Positions 22,873 to 30,889 of a DNA stretch of 32,485 bases are shown here, piece by piece. How positions within the stretch are numbered: the stretch's first letter is position 1; each line of letters starts with the position of its first letter. The position numbers were made by a program, and so were the translations under genes. The notes beneath the pieces are model-generated. The model had not been told where the DNA came from and ran no database searches. It saw only the letters and a list, made by a program, of their open reading frames with translations. This stretch comes from Phycisphaerae bacterium (GTDB lineage: Bacteria; Planctomycetota; Phycisphaerae; UBA1845; UTPLA1), in NCBI GenBank assembly GCA_016935885.1, contig JAFGQA010000071.1, positions 1 through 32,485 on the forward strand, read 5' to 3'.

Positions 22873-25800
22873 GAGCTGTGAGATGGGTTCTGAGTCGATC
22901 CGCTCCAACACCAGCATGACGTTCAGGAGGTGCCGCTGCCCGACGCGCGGGGACTGATAGCCGGCATCACTGGCGTGCTCCGTCGGCAGCGGACGCCTAT
23001 GCCCGACACCGTAAAAGCTGCCGAAGGCGGCGTAGCGCAACGTAATCACATACGGCTCCGGCACCAGCCCTTCGAGGTCTTCGTCGCCGAAGGTCTGCTG
23101 TTTGCGGAGCGCCTCAAGAAGGTACTCCCTGAGGTTGGTGTCCAGCACCATCTTGCCCGGTGCCGGGCCTAATGACACCGCGCGGTCTCTCATGACGACG
23201 GGGCCGACCGCTGCGTGGCCGCTCCCGGAATCAATCGGATCGGGCCAGCCCCACCCGTTCCGCCCCAACATCCCTTCCTCGGCATTCTCCAGTCTCGGCG
23301 AGAAGCTGGATGGACGCTGGATCCGCTTGGAACGTTCGACCGTTCCCCGCCCAATCACCTGCTCGCGCCACCGGACTTGATAGGGCTCGTTCCCTTCGCG
23401 AAGACCGCCGTTCACATCACCACCATCGCCTGTTTTCAGTCGTAGCGGGTGCAATACCACCGTGACCCGCTGCGGCGCGCTCCATCGATAGTGGGCCTCG
23501 CTGTCCCAATGAGCAGGCGTTTCTTCAGCCGGTCGCGTGGGCCAACCCTCCGAAACCACCGTCTCGAGGATGGCCAACGCGCCGTACTGTCCGTCGACCC
23601 GGTAACCCCTGCGGGAATTGATCAACTCCAGTCGCCGCACGCACTGCCTCACATCGCCGGAACCGGTGACCAACGCGTCAAAACGCTCCCTGTCCTGCCC
23701 CGTCATGTGGCACAAGTTGTGCAACAAGGACCGCAGGGTCCCCCACCTCAACGGCCTGAGATCTGCCTTCAACCTGCTCAGTTCCCCGAAATCCACCCCA
23801 GCCTTCACTGCCGCGAACAATCGCCAGCGGTCCCGTCGCGACAGCCCCGCGGCAAGCCCGGCGTCGACCGCTGCTGTACGCAAATGTGACAGAATGAAAT
23901 CGGCGATTGAGAGGTGATCCCGCCTGAGCAGCCGCCCCAACATGGCAGGCAACCCATCGCTACGAACCACTGCATCGTCGAGTCCAACCAGCCCCTCCAA
24001 CAGAGCATCACGTTCCTCCTCGTTCGCAGCCCCTTCCACGAGACTGTCCGCCGCAATCTCCGCATACCCCATCAGCAGCAACGCGGCCAGCGCCTCGATC
24101 CGAGTCCGTCGCTCGCCAACCTTCGCCGCCCTCGCCAGCCCATTGATCAGTGGATCGCGCGCATTGACCGAAACCAACACCGGGAAATGGCCGCGAGCAC
24201 TGGAAGAACTCGAAGGACTGCCCTGGGCATCAGAACCGTCGCCGGCCTGGCCACCAGAGCCATCAGGCGCCAAACCGCTATTCCGAAGCCCACGGAGAGC
24301 GATCCGTGGGCCCGAGCCTTCGGAACCATCGCCGCTGGCTCGCTGGCCGGGACCGATCGTTGGCATGACCCTGCGCCATGCCTGTTCAACGAGCACCCTG
24401 AAGGCTGCCTCGCGCACCGACGCGTCTGCCCCGTCGGCCGTGGCTTCTTCGACGATCGTGGCGAATCTCTCCGAGTACACCACGTCCCCCAGCGAAACCG
24501 CCTCCAACACGGTCAGCAAACCCACACGTTCGGCCGGGCTGACCATCGACGACCACTGCGTCAAAAGGACGTCGTCTGGAGAAACGACGCGCAGGTCCAG
24601 TCGCCGGGCGTGGATCGCGATGTCCGCCGCGGTGACCGGTCGCACATCCTTCATCACCGCCCGCAACAGGCGCCGGGCGGAAACCTCGTCCGTCAGGCTT
24701 TCCAAACGCGATAGGGCCAACGATCGAGACGTCTCCGACGCGTGCTCCGCAAGGCCCCAATCCACGTGCGCCTTCAGCCTCATCAAGGCGTCCAACGTGG
24801 CGTCGCACACGGATCTGTCGTTTGACCGAAGGATGCCCCCCAGGAGTTCCGTCGCAACGGTCATGTTTACATCTGACAGTGGCTGGTCGTGCGTCGATGG
24901 CTCATCGTGGGTCCGCTCGGTAATCCGCTCGCCCTCAGTGACAACGGACTCGATAAGGGCGATCCATTCTCGCTGCACACGGGCATCTTGCCGGCCAAGA
25001 AACGCAAGGGCCTCCTCCGGCACCGATGGTCGTGAAGCGAAATAGGACCAGGCGGCGGACCGGACATCCTGCTCACGCCTGGCGCCGGCCACAATGACCG
25101 CATCATCGAGCTTGGAAAGCCAGGCCGGGGCGGCCTGAACACCGATCTCGTCGTTGAATCGCGCGAAGCGCGCGACCGCCAACGACGCCATCGCGGCGGA
25201 TCGTTCAGTCAGCTTGGCCCGGAAGGCCGAGATGGCCGGTGGGAGCGCGGCCGGGTCTACCTCTGGGAGCGTGGCCGGGTCTGCCTCAAGATCCTCAGGC
25301 CGCTGAGCGAGTTCAGACAACGGATCGCGCACGCGCCGCAGGAAGTCGAGGTCCACCTCCTCTTCGCGCCCGTCAGGCCACTCGTACGTAATCCGCTTCG
25401 CGGATTTCGGGATCTCGACGACAACCGCCAACCAACCCGTCGGAGACAACGACCATGTCCGCACCTTCGGGGGATCCCGTACGACCGCCTCGCCCTCGAA
25501 ACGGCGGGCGCCCTGCGTGTTCTTCGCGAGGATCTCAAACGGACCTGCCCCAACCGCGTCGGCGAGGGGCTTCTTCTGTGGCGTCTTCGGCTGCTGGGCC
25601 GACAGTCCGTCCTCACTCCTCCGCGGCGACTTCCGGCCCGCGCCGGCTGCATCCCGGTCCACCTTGAATTCGAGCCGCTCGAATAGCGGCTCCGTCGTCA
25701 ACTCAGACTGCACGAGTCGTGGGCGATCTCCCTGCGTTCGCAGGACCCGCATACCGTAGAACCCGCGCATGTCTCGCCCGCGGAGACTGTTCTTCGTCAG

Positions 25801-26607
25801 GGGCTTCATGTCCTCGCCCCAGTCATACCGGAGTGGAAGGGTCAAGAAAACCATGTCCGGCCGAGGCGCCACGGGAATACCCTCGTCCTGGATCACCTCG
25901 GTCAACAGCGGCGATTCCAACACCGGCGTCAGATCCAACCGTATCCACGACTCCAGTCCCAAGCCCCAGTCCGCCGCCAGTGCGGGGATCTCCGTCGACT
26001 CCCAGTCGGCGTGCGATGCCAGCCGAAGGTAGTAGCGGGCATCCTCAACCAATCCGGCCTCGCGGGCCCACCTTGCCGCCTCCAACAGCCCAGGGGCATC
26101 CTGCGTCGAGAGACCGGCCGCGCGACGGCGAAAGACCGTCCGATTCCAGAACAAACGGAATGACTCTGCGCCCTTCTTCCTCGGCTCCACGCCAATCGAT
26201 GCGTCCAACTCCAGCGCCCGCAGGAGGCACTGGCCCGCAAAGTCCTCAAGTCCCGTGTGAAAATACCCCGCCGCCCAACGCTCCAGGCTCGCCGGGTCCT
26301 TGCATTCTCGTATCCGTTCGGCCTCTTCGATCCCCCGGCAGGAGCCAATGATCTCGCTCCGCGGGATTTCCAGCGTATCGGAGCCCGATTCGTCGCCCGT
26401 GGCCAACAAAACCACCCCAGCCTCATCCGACTTGATGAGGCCAACGTGCACCTTCCCGCCAGCCAACACGACCATGTCGGCCGAACAAAAACCGACCACG
26501 CCCACGGACAGGGCGATCGCGGCGATCCACGCGCAAGCTATCTCTCGTTCGGGCACACCCAAACTCGCGGAAAAAAAACGCGGCCGCCAGCCGACCTGGC
26601 GACGCAT
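22846..26607 (-). CDS. large secreted protein with helical repeats, unknown function
   Basis: 1253 residues from ATG 26607. A longer start at 26748 is possible but adds 47 Gly/Arg-rich residues with no signal. The N-terminus has a hydrophobic export segment (ACAWIAAIALSVGVVGFCSA, about residues 25-44) and then a small beta domain (DMVVLAGGKVHVGLIKSDEA) ending in IPRSEII. Residues of about 470-1000 look like helical HEAT-type repeats (RSAAWSYFASRPSVPEEALA; RRTRIEALAALLLMGYAEIA). A Gly/Ser-rich linker near 760-800 contains a DNA palindrome. The C-terminal region returns to mixed strand (VLDTNLREYLLEALRKQQTF). I do not recognise the family; an envelope scaffold is one possibility. It is convergent with the transpeptidase gene. 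Confidence 0.8.
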   Translation of the reverse strand: MRRQVGWRPRFFSASLGVPEREIACAWIAAIALSVGVVGFCSADMVVLAGGKVHVGLIKSDEAGVVLLATGDESGSDTLEIPRSEIIGSCRGIEEAERIRECKDPASLERWAAGYFHTGLEDFAGQCLLRALELDASIGVEPRKKGAESFRLFWNRTVFRRRAAGLSTQDAPGLLEAARWAREAGLVEDARYYLRLASHADWESTEIPALAADWGLGLESWIRLDLTPVLESPLLTEVIQDEGIPVAPRPDMVFLTLPLRYDWGEDMKPLTKNSLRGRDMRGFYGMRVLRTQGDRPRLVQSELTTEPLFERLEFKVDRDAAGAGRKSPRRSEDGLSAQQPKTPQKKPLADAVGAGPFEILAKNTQGARRFEGEAVVRDPPKVRTWSLSPTGWLAVVVEIPKSAKRITYEWPDGREEEVDLDFLRRVRDPLSELAQRPEDLEADPATLPEVDPAALPPAISAFRAKLTERSAAMASLAVARFARFNDEIGVQAAPAWLSKLDDAVIVAGARREQDVRSAAWSYFASRPSVPEEALAFLGRQDARVQREWIALIESVVTEGERITERTHDEPSTHDQPLSDVNMTVATELLGGILRSNDRSVCDATLDALMRLKAHVDWGLAEHASETSRSLALSRLESLTDEVSARRLLRAVMKDVRPVTAADIAIHARRLDLRVVSPDDVLLTQWSSMVSPAERVGLLTVLEAVSLGDVVYSERFATIVEEATADGADASVREAAFRVLVEQAWRRVMPTIGPGQRASGDGSEGSGPRIALRGLRNSGLAPDGSGGQAGDGSDAQGSPSSSSSARGHFPVLVSVNARDPLINGLARAAKVGERRTRIEALAALLLMGYAEIAADSLVEGAANEEERDALLEGLVGLDDAVVRSDGLPAMLGRLLRRDHLSIADFILSHLRTAAVDAGLAAGLSRRDRWRLFAAVKAGVDFGELSRLKADLRPLRWGTLRSLLHNLCHMTGQDRERFDALVTGSGDVRQCVRRLELINSRRGYRVDGQYGALAILETVVSEGWPTRPAEETPAHWDSEAHYRWSAPQRVTVVLHPLRLKTGDGGDVNGGLREGNEPYQVRWREQVIGRGTVERSKRIQRPSSFSPRLENAEEGMLGRNGWGWPDPIDSGSGHAAVGPVVMRDRAVSLGPAPGKMVLDTNLREYLLEALRKQQTFGDEDLEGLVPEPYVITLRYAAFGSFYGVGHRRPLPTEHASDAGYQSPRVGQRHLLNVMLVLERIDSEPISQLPVARASGP
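24283..24322. repeat. nested palindrome inside the large secreted protein gene
   Basis: CCACGGA (24290-24296) and TCCGTGG (24303-24309) surround a 6-base loop. An outer arm CCGAAG is mirrored by CTTCGG. It is translated in frame within the Gly/Ser-rich linker. Confidence 0.75.
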
Positions 26608-27043
26608 GACATCGTGCCTACTCCCCCCGAGCCCCCCCACGCGATGCCGCCCGAACCGGTGACACGCACACTGTCCGGCCGATTCACGCTCCCCTTCAAG
26701 ACCACTCGTGGCACCACCTGTAGCACGACCTCCAGAGGCGGCGGGCACACACGGGCCTTGCCATCGGTGCCACGGGAGGTACTGTCAGAAGCCCTTTTCT
26801 ATCTTAGTTCCGCGGGCGCGCGACCGCAATCTCGTGGTGCCTCCGCGCCTGCCGAAGTACAATGCCCCCATAAACCGTGTGTTGCCGACCTCGCCAGCCT
26901 TTGAGAAGCCCAGGATTCTGAGGTATCGCGCAGGAACAGCACGACCGATTGTGCCACCTGGCCGGCTTGCCGTTTGGCGGATCAACCGTTTACGTTATTC
27001 CTGCGCGGCTCCTTAGGCCCTTGATCCTTGAATCCTCTCCATC
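26608..27043. other. divergent intergenic region
   Basis: 436 bp between the large secreted protein gene and endonuclease V. It contains imperfect GGCACC/GGTGCC palindromes (about 26708-26790) and copy 1 of the three-copy element (26919-27015). No additional gene is supported. Confidence 0.55.
26919..27015 (+). repeat. three-copy element, copy 1, upstream of endonuclease V
   Basis: About 97 bp containing GACCGATTGTGCCACCTGGC, GGCTTGCCGTTTGGCGGATC, AACCGTTTAC and CTGCGCGGCTCCTTA. The same ordered blocks occur at 27917-28020 and 29672-29800. It ends about 30 bp before the endonuclease V ATG. Confidence 0.92.
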
Positions 27044-27883
27044 ATGAGACTACCGCGAGCCCGACATCGTTGGAGTTTGCCCCCCAGACAGGCCATCCGC
27101 CTCCAAAGGCGACTTGCCGGCGAGATTCGCCACCAACAACTGATCTGCCTCCCGCGCCACGTCGCCGGGGGCGATGTGGCGTTTCACCCCGACGGAAGCC
27201 GAATGATCGCCGGCTGGGTCGTCTGGGACATCAACACCGAGACCGTCGTCGATACGGCCCTCGCCGTCCGCCCGGTCCGATTCCCCTATGTGCCGGGCCT
27301 GCTCAGCTTCCGCGAGGCCCCCGCCCTGATCGCCGCCGCACGAAAGCTCGAGATCGAACCGGACGTATTCATGCTCGACGGCCAGGGCCTCGCCCATCCT
27401 CGCCGCTTCGGCCTGGCCTGCCACATCGGTCTGCTGATTGACCGCCCCAGCCTGGGCTGTGCCAAAACGCGCCTCTGCGGTACGCCCGCTGCCATCGAGC
27501 CCCCCAGCACCGAGGACCCCCACGCCGAAAGGGACTCGCAAACTAGGAATGCCCAGCCCAAGAGCCCCCGGCCCAAGAGCCCCCGGCCTTGGCCGGGGGG
27601 CACGAACGAACCAGAAAGAGCGCCCCGTTCCCATTCAACCCCTCCCGCAGGCCTCCCCCTCAACCGGCGTGGCGATTCGTGCCCCCTTATGCACGAAGGT
27701 GAGATCATCGGCCGCGTCCTGCGGACCCGCGCCGGCGTCAAGCCAATCTATGTCAGTGTCGGTCACAAGATCACGCTCGACGCCGCCGTCAGCCTTGCCC
27801 TCCGTTGCTGCACGAAGTACCGCCTCCCCGAGCCGACCCGCCTGGCACACCAGTTCGTCACACAGCATCGCCACGACGCCTGA
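27044..27883 (+). CDS. nfi: endonuclease V with in-frame repeat insert
   Basis: 279 residues, ATG 27044. It nicks DNA or RNA near deoxyinosine/inosine. Family residues can be assigned: Asp 44 (GGDVAF), Tyr 82 and Glu 91 (FPYVPGLLSFRE), Asp 112 and His 118 (LDGQGLAHPRRFGLACHIGL), Lys 141 (GCAKTRLCG) and His 241 (VSVGHKITLD). Between CAKTRLCG and the strand GEIIGRVLRTRAGVKPIYVS lie about 70 residues, where relatives have about 20. The extra part is Pro/Arg-rich (PKSPRPKSPRPWPGG) and is encoded by the GC-rich palindrome family. All catalytic positions remain, so activity is plausible. Confidence 0.93.
   Translation: MRLPRARHRWSLPPRQAIRLQRRLAGEIRHQQLICLPRHVAGGDVAFHPDGSRMIAGWVVWDINTETVVDTALAVRPVRFPYVPGLLSFREAPALIAAARKLEIEPDVFMLDGQGLAHPRRFGLACHIGLLIDRPSLGCAKTRLCGTPAAIEPPSTEDPHAERDSQTRNAQPKSPRPKSPRPWPGGTNEPERAPRSHSTPPAGLPLNRRGDSCPLMHEGEIIGRVLRTRAGVKPIYVSVGHKITLDAAVSLALRCCTKYRLPEPTRLAHQFVTQHRHDA
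27558..27603. repeat. GC-rich palindrome inside endonuclease V
   Basis: AAGAGCCCCCGGCCC is followed by AAGAGCCCCCGGCC and TTGGCCGGGGGG. This is the same element and orientation as 19216-19275 and 17416-17440. Confidence 0.92.
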
Positions 27884-27916
27884 TCTCGCTCCATTCGACC
27901 CAAACGCCGACCGCGT

Positions 27917-28020
27917 TAGGCCTCGCGCAAGAAGAACATGACCGATTGTGCCACCTGGCTGGCCCGCTGGCTTGCCGTTTGGCGGATCAACCGTTTACCT
28001 TGTTTCCGCGTAGCTTCTTG
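27917..28020 (+). repeat. three-copy element, copy 2, upstream of the APC permease
   Basis: Contains GACCGATTGTGCCACCTGGC, CTTGCCGTTTGGCGGATCAA, CCGTTTAC and TTGTTTCCGCGTAGCTTCTT. It has an extra TGGCCCGC relative to copy 1. It ends about 77 bp before the permease ATG, with a REP palindrome in between. Confidence 0.92.
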
Positions 28021-28023
28021 GCT

Positions 28024-28066
28024 TGTGCCACATCACGATCACGGGAGGAAGGCCCGTGCCACAGGA
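28024..28066. repeat. REP-like palindrome upstream of the APC permease
   Basis: TGTGCCACATCACGATCACGGG is mirrored by CCCGTGCCACAGG. It is degenerate but recognisable as the CTGTGGCAC family. Confidence 0.7.
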
Positions 28067-28096
28067 GGTTGTGGAATCGCTTCTGACTCGACAGCC

Positions 28097-29488
28097 ATGT
28101 CGCCGATCGGGCACGCCCTCCTTCGCCGGCTCGTGGGCCCCGTCACCGTCGTCTGCGTAGGCATAGGGGCGGCCATCGGCTCGGGCATCTTCGCCACGCC
28201 GGGCGAGGCGGCCAAGTACATCCGCTCGCCATGGATGATCTTGCTTGTCTGGCTTGTCGCCGGCGTCGTCACGCTCATCCAAACCCTCGTCACTGCCGAA
28301 CTGGCAACGCGGTTCCCCAAGGCGGGCGGCGAATACCAGTACCTGAAAGAGGCATACGGGCATTTCGCGGCGTTCTTCTTCGGCTGGTCGTTCACCATCT
28401 TCGTGATCGGCGGCGGTGGGGGCGCGATCGCCGCGGCGCTTGGTGAATTCGCCGCGGAACTGCTGCGACTGAGGCAAGCGTGGGCAGCGCCGCTTCTTGG
28501 CTGCGGCGCGGTCATAGCGGTCACGGCGATCAACGCGCTGGGCCTGCGCGCGGGGGCCGCCACGCAGAATCTGTTGACCATCCTGAAGACGACGGCGCTC
28601 TTGGCCATCGGCGCCGGCGTCTGGATCGTCTGCGGTCGGCTCACGCCCGCGCCGCCCGTCGAGTCGAGCGGGCCGGCCGAGCCGATCTCGATCGAGGCAT
28701 TCCTCCTCGCCCTGCTGCCGGTCTTCTGGTCCTACACGGGGGCAACGGATTCGGCAAAGCTCGCTGAGGAGGTCAAAGACGTTCGCCGCTCCCTGCCGCG
28801 CGCCCTGTTCGCCTCGGCGATCCTGCTGACGGCCGTGTACTGCCTGTACAACTACGCCCTCCTCTGCGCCCTCTCGCCGAGCGAGATGGCGGGCATACGG
28901 AGCGTGCCGGCCTTGGCCTTCCGCCACGTCAACAGCCTGCCCATCAGTGATCTGATTCTGGTCGCCAGCATCCTGATCTGCCTGGGCGCGATCAGCTCGA
29001 TGTTCCTCGCCAACGTGCGGGTCACCTTTGCCCTGGCCCGCGACGGACTGACATTCCGCCTCCTCGGCCGCATGTCCGCGCGGCAGGCGCCGGTGGCATG
29101 CCTGGTCGTCGGCGGGGTCATTGCGTGCGCCTTCGTCCTGCAGCGATCCTTCGAGCAGATCCTGCGTGTCTATTTCGTGGGCAGCACGGCCCTGTTCGGC
29201 CTGACCTACCTGAGCCTGATCGTCTTTCGGCTCCGCGACCGACGAAGCGGTCGCGCGTTTCCCAGCACAGCGTACAAGGCCCCGGCCGGCACACTGCTGG
29301 CGGCGATATTGATCCTGCTGGAACTGGCCATCGCAGCCACCATCCTCCGATCCGACTTGCGAACAGGTACCTACGACAGCCTCGCAGCGCTGGCCTTGCT
29401 CGCTGTCTTGGCGATTCTGTACTTCGTGTGGAGGAAAACCCACCTCCTCATACCCGTCAAACTGCACGGCTCAAAGGAACCGGGCTGA
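28097..29488 (+). CDS. APC superfamily amino-acid permease
   Basis: 463 residues from ATG 28097. A longer in-frame start at 27938 lies inside the three-copy element and is rejected. Helix 1 carries GIGAAIGSGIFATPGEAAKY, the substrate-binding G-S/A-G-I-F motif, and AELATRFPKAGGEYQYLKEA follows helix 2, both hallmarks of the family. FWSYTGATDSAKLAEEVKDV is the helix 6 break and following loop. About 12 membrane helices are present and the length is normal. A cytoplasmic-membrane amino-acid/proton symporter or exchanger is likely; the substrate is not readable. It stands alone between two copies of the repeat element. Confidence 0.93.
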   Translation: MSPIGHALLRRLVGPVTVVCVGIGAAIGSGIFATPGEAAKYIRSPWMILLVWLVAGVVTLIQTLVTAELATRFPKAGGEYQYLKEAYGHFAAFFFGWSFTIFVIGGGGGAIAAALGEFAAELLRLRQAWAAPLLGCGAVIAVTAINALGLRAGAATQNLLTILKTTALLAIGAGVWIVCGRLTPAPPVESSGPAEPISIEAFLLALLPVFWSYTGATDSAKLAEEVKDVRRSLPRALFASAILLTAVYCLYNYALLCALSPSEMAGIRSVPALAFRHVNSLPISDLILVASILICLGAISSMFLANVRVTFALARDGLTFRLLGRMSARQAPVACLVVGGVIACAFVLQRSFEQILRVYFVGSTALFGLTYLSLIVFRLRDRRSGRAFPSTAYKAPAGTLLAAILILLELAIAATILRSDLRTGTYDSLAALALLAVLAILYFVWRKTHLLIPVKLHGSKEPG

Positions 29489-29559
29489 GCGAGGATGAGC
29501 CGCGGACTTCAGCCCGCGCGGCCTTGACAAACAATGCCCTAACCAACCCGGCCATGACC

Positions 29560-29606
29560 ATCGCGGCCATACACATCGCGGCCATGAACATCGGTGCGCA
29601 GCCTCA
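29560..29606. repeat. short 15-bp tandem repeat
   Basis: About three units of GCGGCCATNNACATC type. It lies in the 405-bp gene-free stretch after the permease, which otherwise holds copy 3 of the three-copy element and a terminator. Confidence 0.7.
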
Positions 29607-29671
29607 CCTGACACGGCAACCTGCCTTGCCAGCGCAGCCCTCCCAGACGTCTTCGGTGGCAACATGACCGC

Positions 29672-29800
29672 GTGAGGCGTCGCGTGAAAACGGCATGACC
29701 GATTGTGCCGCTTGGCGGACCTGCTGGCTTGCCGCTTGACGGACCTGCCTGCTGGCAGGCGGGTCAACCGTCTACATTGTTTCTGCGCGGGTCCTTACCC
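29672..29800 (+). repeat. three-copy element, copy 3, with expanded hairpin
   Basis: The shared blocks GACCGATTGTGCC, GGCTTGCCG, GTCAACCGTCTACATTG and TTTCTGCGCGGGTCCTTA are kept. Between them a larger inverted repeat has grown (TTGAC, CCTGCC, then GGCAGG, GTCAA). Unlike copies 1 and 2 it is not followed by a plus-strand gene. Confidence 0.88.
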
Positions 29801-29820
29801 GCCCGGTCCGGTCTGCGCAC

Positions 29821-29860
29821 AAAAGCACCCCGCGGCCGATGCCTCCCATCCACCGCGGGG
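29821..29860 (-). terminator. intrinsic terminator of the small lipoprotein gene
   Basis: On the minus strand, CCCCGCGG and CCGCGGGG (29828-29835 and 29853-29860) form an 8-bp GC stem. This is followed by TGCTTTTGTG, a short T run, about 35 bp after the stop codon at 29894. Confidence 0.65.
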
Positions 29861-29893
29861 CAATCCATGTCGCCCGTCGATCACATGGCCGTC

Positions 29894-30148
29894 CTACTGT
29901 CCTTGCTCAGCAGGCTGTTGCGAAGCGGGCTTCTCCGTACCAGACTGGGCCTTCGGGCAAGTGGCCGTCTTCGCACAACAGGGCTTCTTGCAGTCGGCTG
30001 GGCATTTCGCGTCGCACTTGCCGCAGCCCTGGACGCCGCTGGCCTGCTCCGAACAACCAACAACCGACAGTGTGAAGCCGAGCACCAACACAACTGCACA
30101 CAGATACTTCGCCAACATCCAGATGACGTTCCTTGTTCTCATCTCCAT
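29894..30148 (-). CDS. small cysteine-rich lipoprotein
   Basis: 84 residues from ATG 30148, with GGAG nine bases upstream; an ATG six bases later is equally possible. A signal peptide with basic start (MRTRNVIWMLAKYL) and hydrophobic core ends in the lipobox LSVVGC (Cys 32). The mature part has seven closely spaced cysteines in GCGKCDAKCPADCKKPCC then AKTATCPK, and a polar Glu/Gln/Pro tail. The C-x2-C, C-x3-C and CC spacing suggests metal binding or disulfides at the cell surface. I do not recognise a family. It has its own terminator and stands alone. Confidence 0.8.
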   Translation of the reverse strand: MEMRTRNVIWMLAKYLCAVVLVLGFTLSVVGCSEQASGVQGCGKCDAKCPADCKKPCCAKTATCPKAQSGTEKPASQQPAEQGQ

Positions 30149-30410
30149 CGTTCCTTTCTCCGAGTCAAGCACTCGAAACAGAGGCCGTCATGCCTCGCCT
30201 CGCCCAGGCCCGGCGACACCGCCGAAGCCAGCACAGTTTGCTTGTAGCGTTCAACTCCGGGTCTTCGAACTTCCCCCACTCCCCCCCGGCTTATGCCGAT
30301 AAAAACATATTATAACCCGGTTGCCTGCGAAAGCCAACCCCGACTTGGGAGCTCTTTACCGCGTCGCACGGCCCTCTGAAGGCACCCTGGCCCGTCGATT
30401 CGGCGGCGGG

Positions 30411-30647
30411 TGCCACTGGCAGCTTGCCTGCCAGTGTGCGTGCCCCATGCGCCCACCGGAGAGACCGCGGGTGCCACTGGCAGCTTGTCTGCCAGTGTGC
30501 GTGCCCCATGCGCCCACCGGAGAGACCGCGGGTACCACTGGCAGCTTGCCTGCCAGTGTGCGTGCCCCATGCGCCCACCGGGGAGAGACCGCACGGAAGG
30601 GCGAGCCGCCCGTGGCACCCAGAATCCACTGCCGCCGGAAGTGTCAC
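30411..30647. repeat. 61-bp tandem triplication of the MITE-like element
   Basis: Three consecutive 61-bp units start at 30411, 30472 and 30533. Each runs from TGCCACTGGCAGCTTG to CACCGGAGAGACCGC with only one or two differences. The array ends in the normal right half (CCGCCCGTGGCACCCAG to GGAAGTGTCAC). The left terminal repeat is missing. It occupies the middle of the 741-bp gap 30149-30889. Confidence 0.95.
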
Positions 30648-30680
30648 GGACCCGCCCCACGGGCACCCGGCGGAATACGC

Positions 30681-30708
30681 TTGACACGGCACAGCAGCTC
30701 AGTAGAAA
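30681..30708 (+). promoter_or_regulatory. candidate promoter of the propeller-like lipoprotein gene
   Basis: A perfect TTGACA and TAGAAA are 16 bp apart. The leader to the ATG at 30890 would be about 175 nt. It lies just beyond the repeat array. Confidence 0.45.
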
Positions 30709-30889
30709 CTACGCCCAGTTCGCCTCCTGTCACCCGTTCACGGGCGCCTCAGTTTCCGTGGGTTCGGCGCGGAGGGAGAGGGACTGCTAGGCGAGCTAAC
30801 GTGTTGCGCGTTCCCAATTCCTCGCACAGACTCGAGATCCTCGCGTCGGTCCAAGCGTCCTCGTACTAGCCGAAGAAAGGACATTCGTA

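Noticed and set aside
27938..28096. N-terminal extension of the APC permease
   Set aside because: The extension is the translated repeat element and a REP palindrome; the family N-terminus fits ATG 28097.
30411..30596. possible CRISPR array (three direct repeats)
   Set aside because: The whole 61-bp unit is repeated with no variable spacers, and single copies occur elsewhere as part of a MITE-like element.
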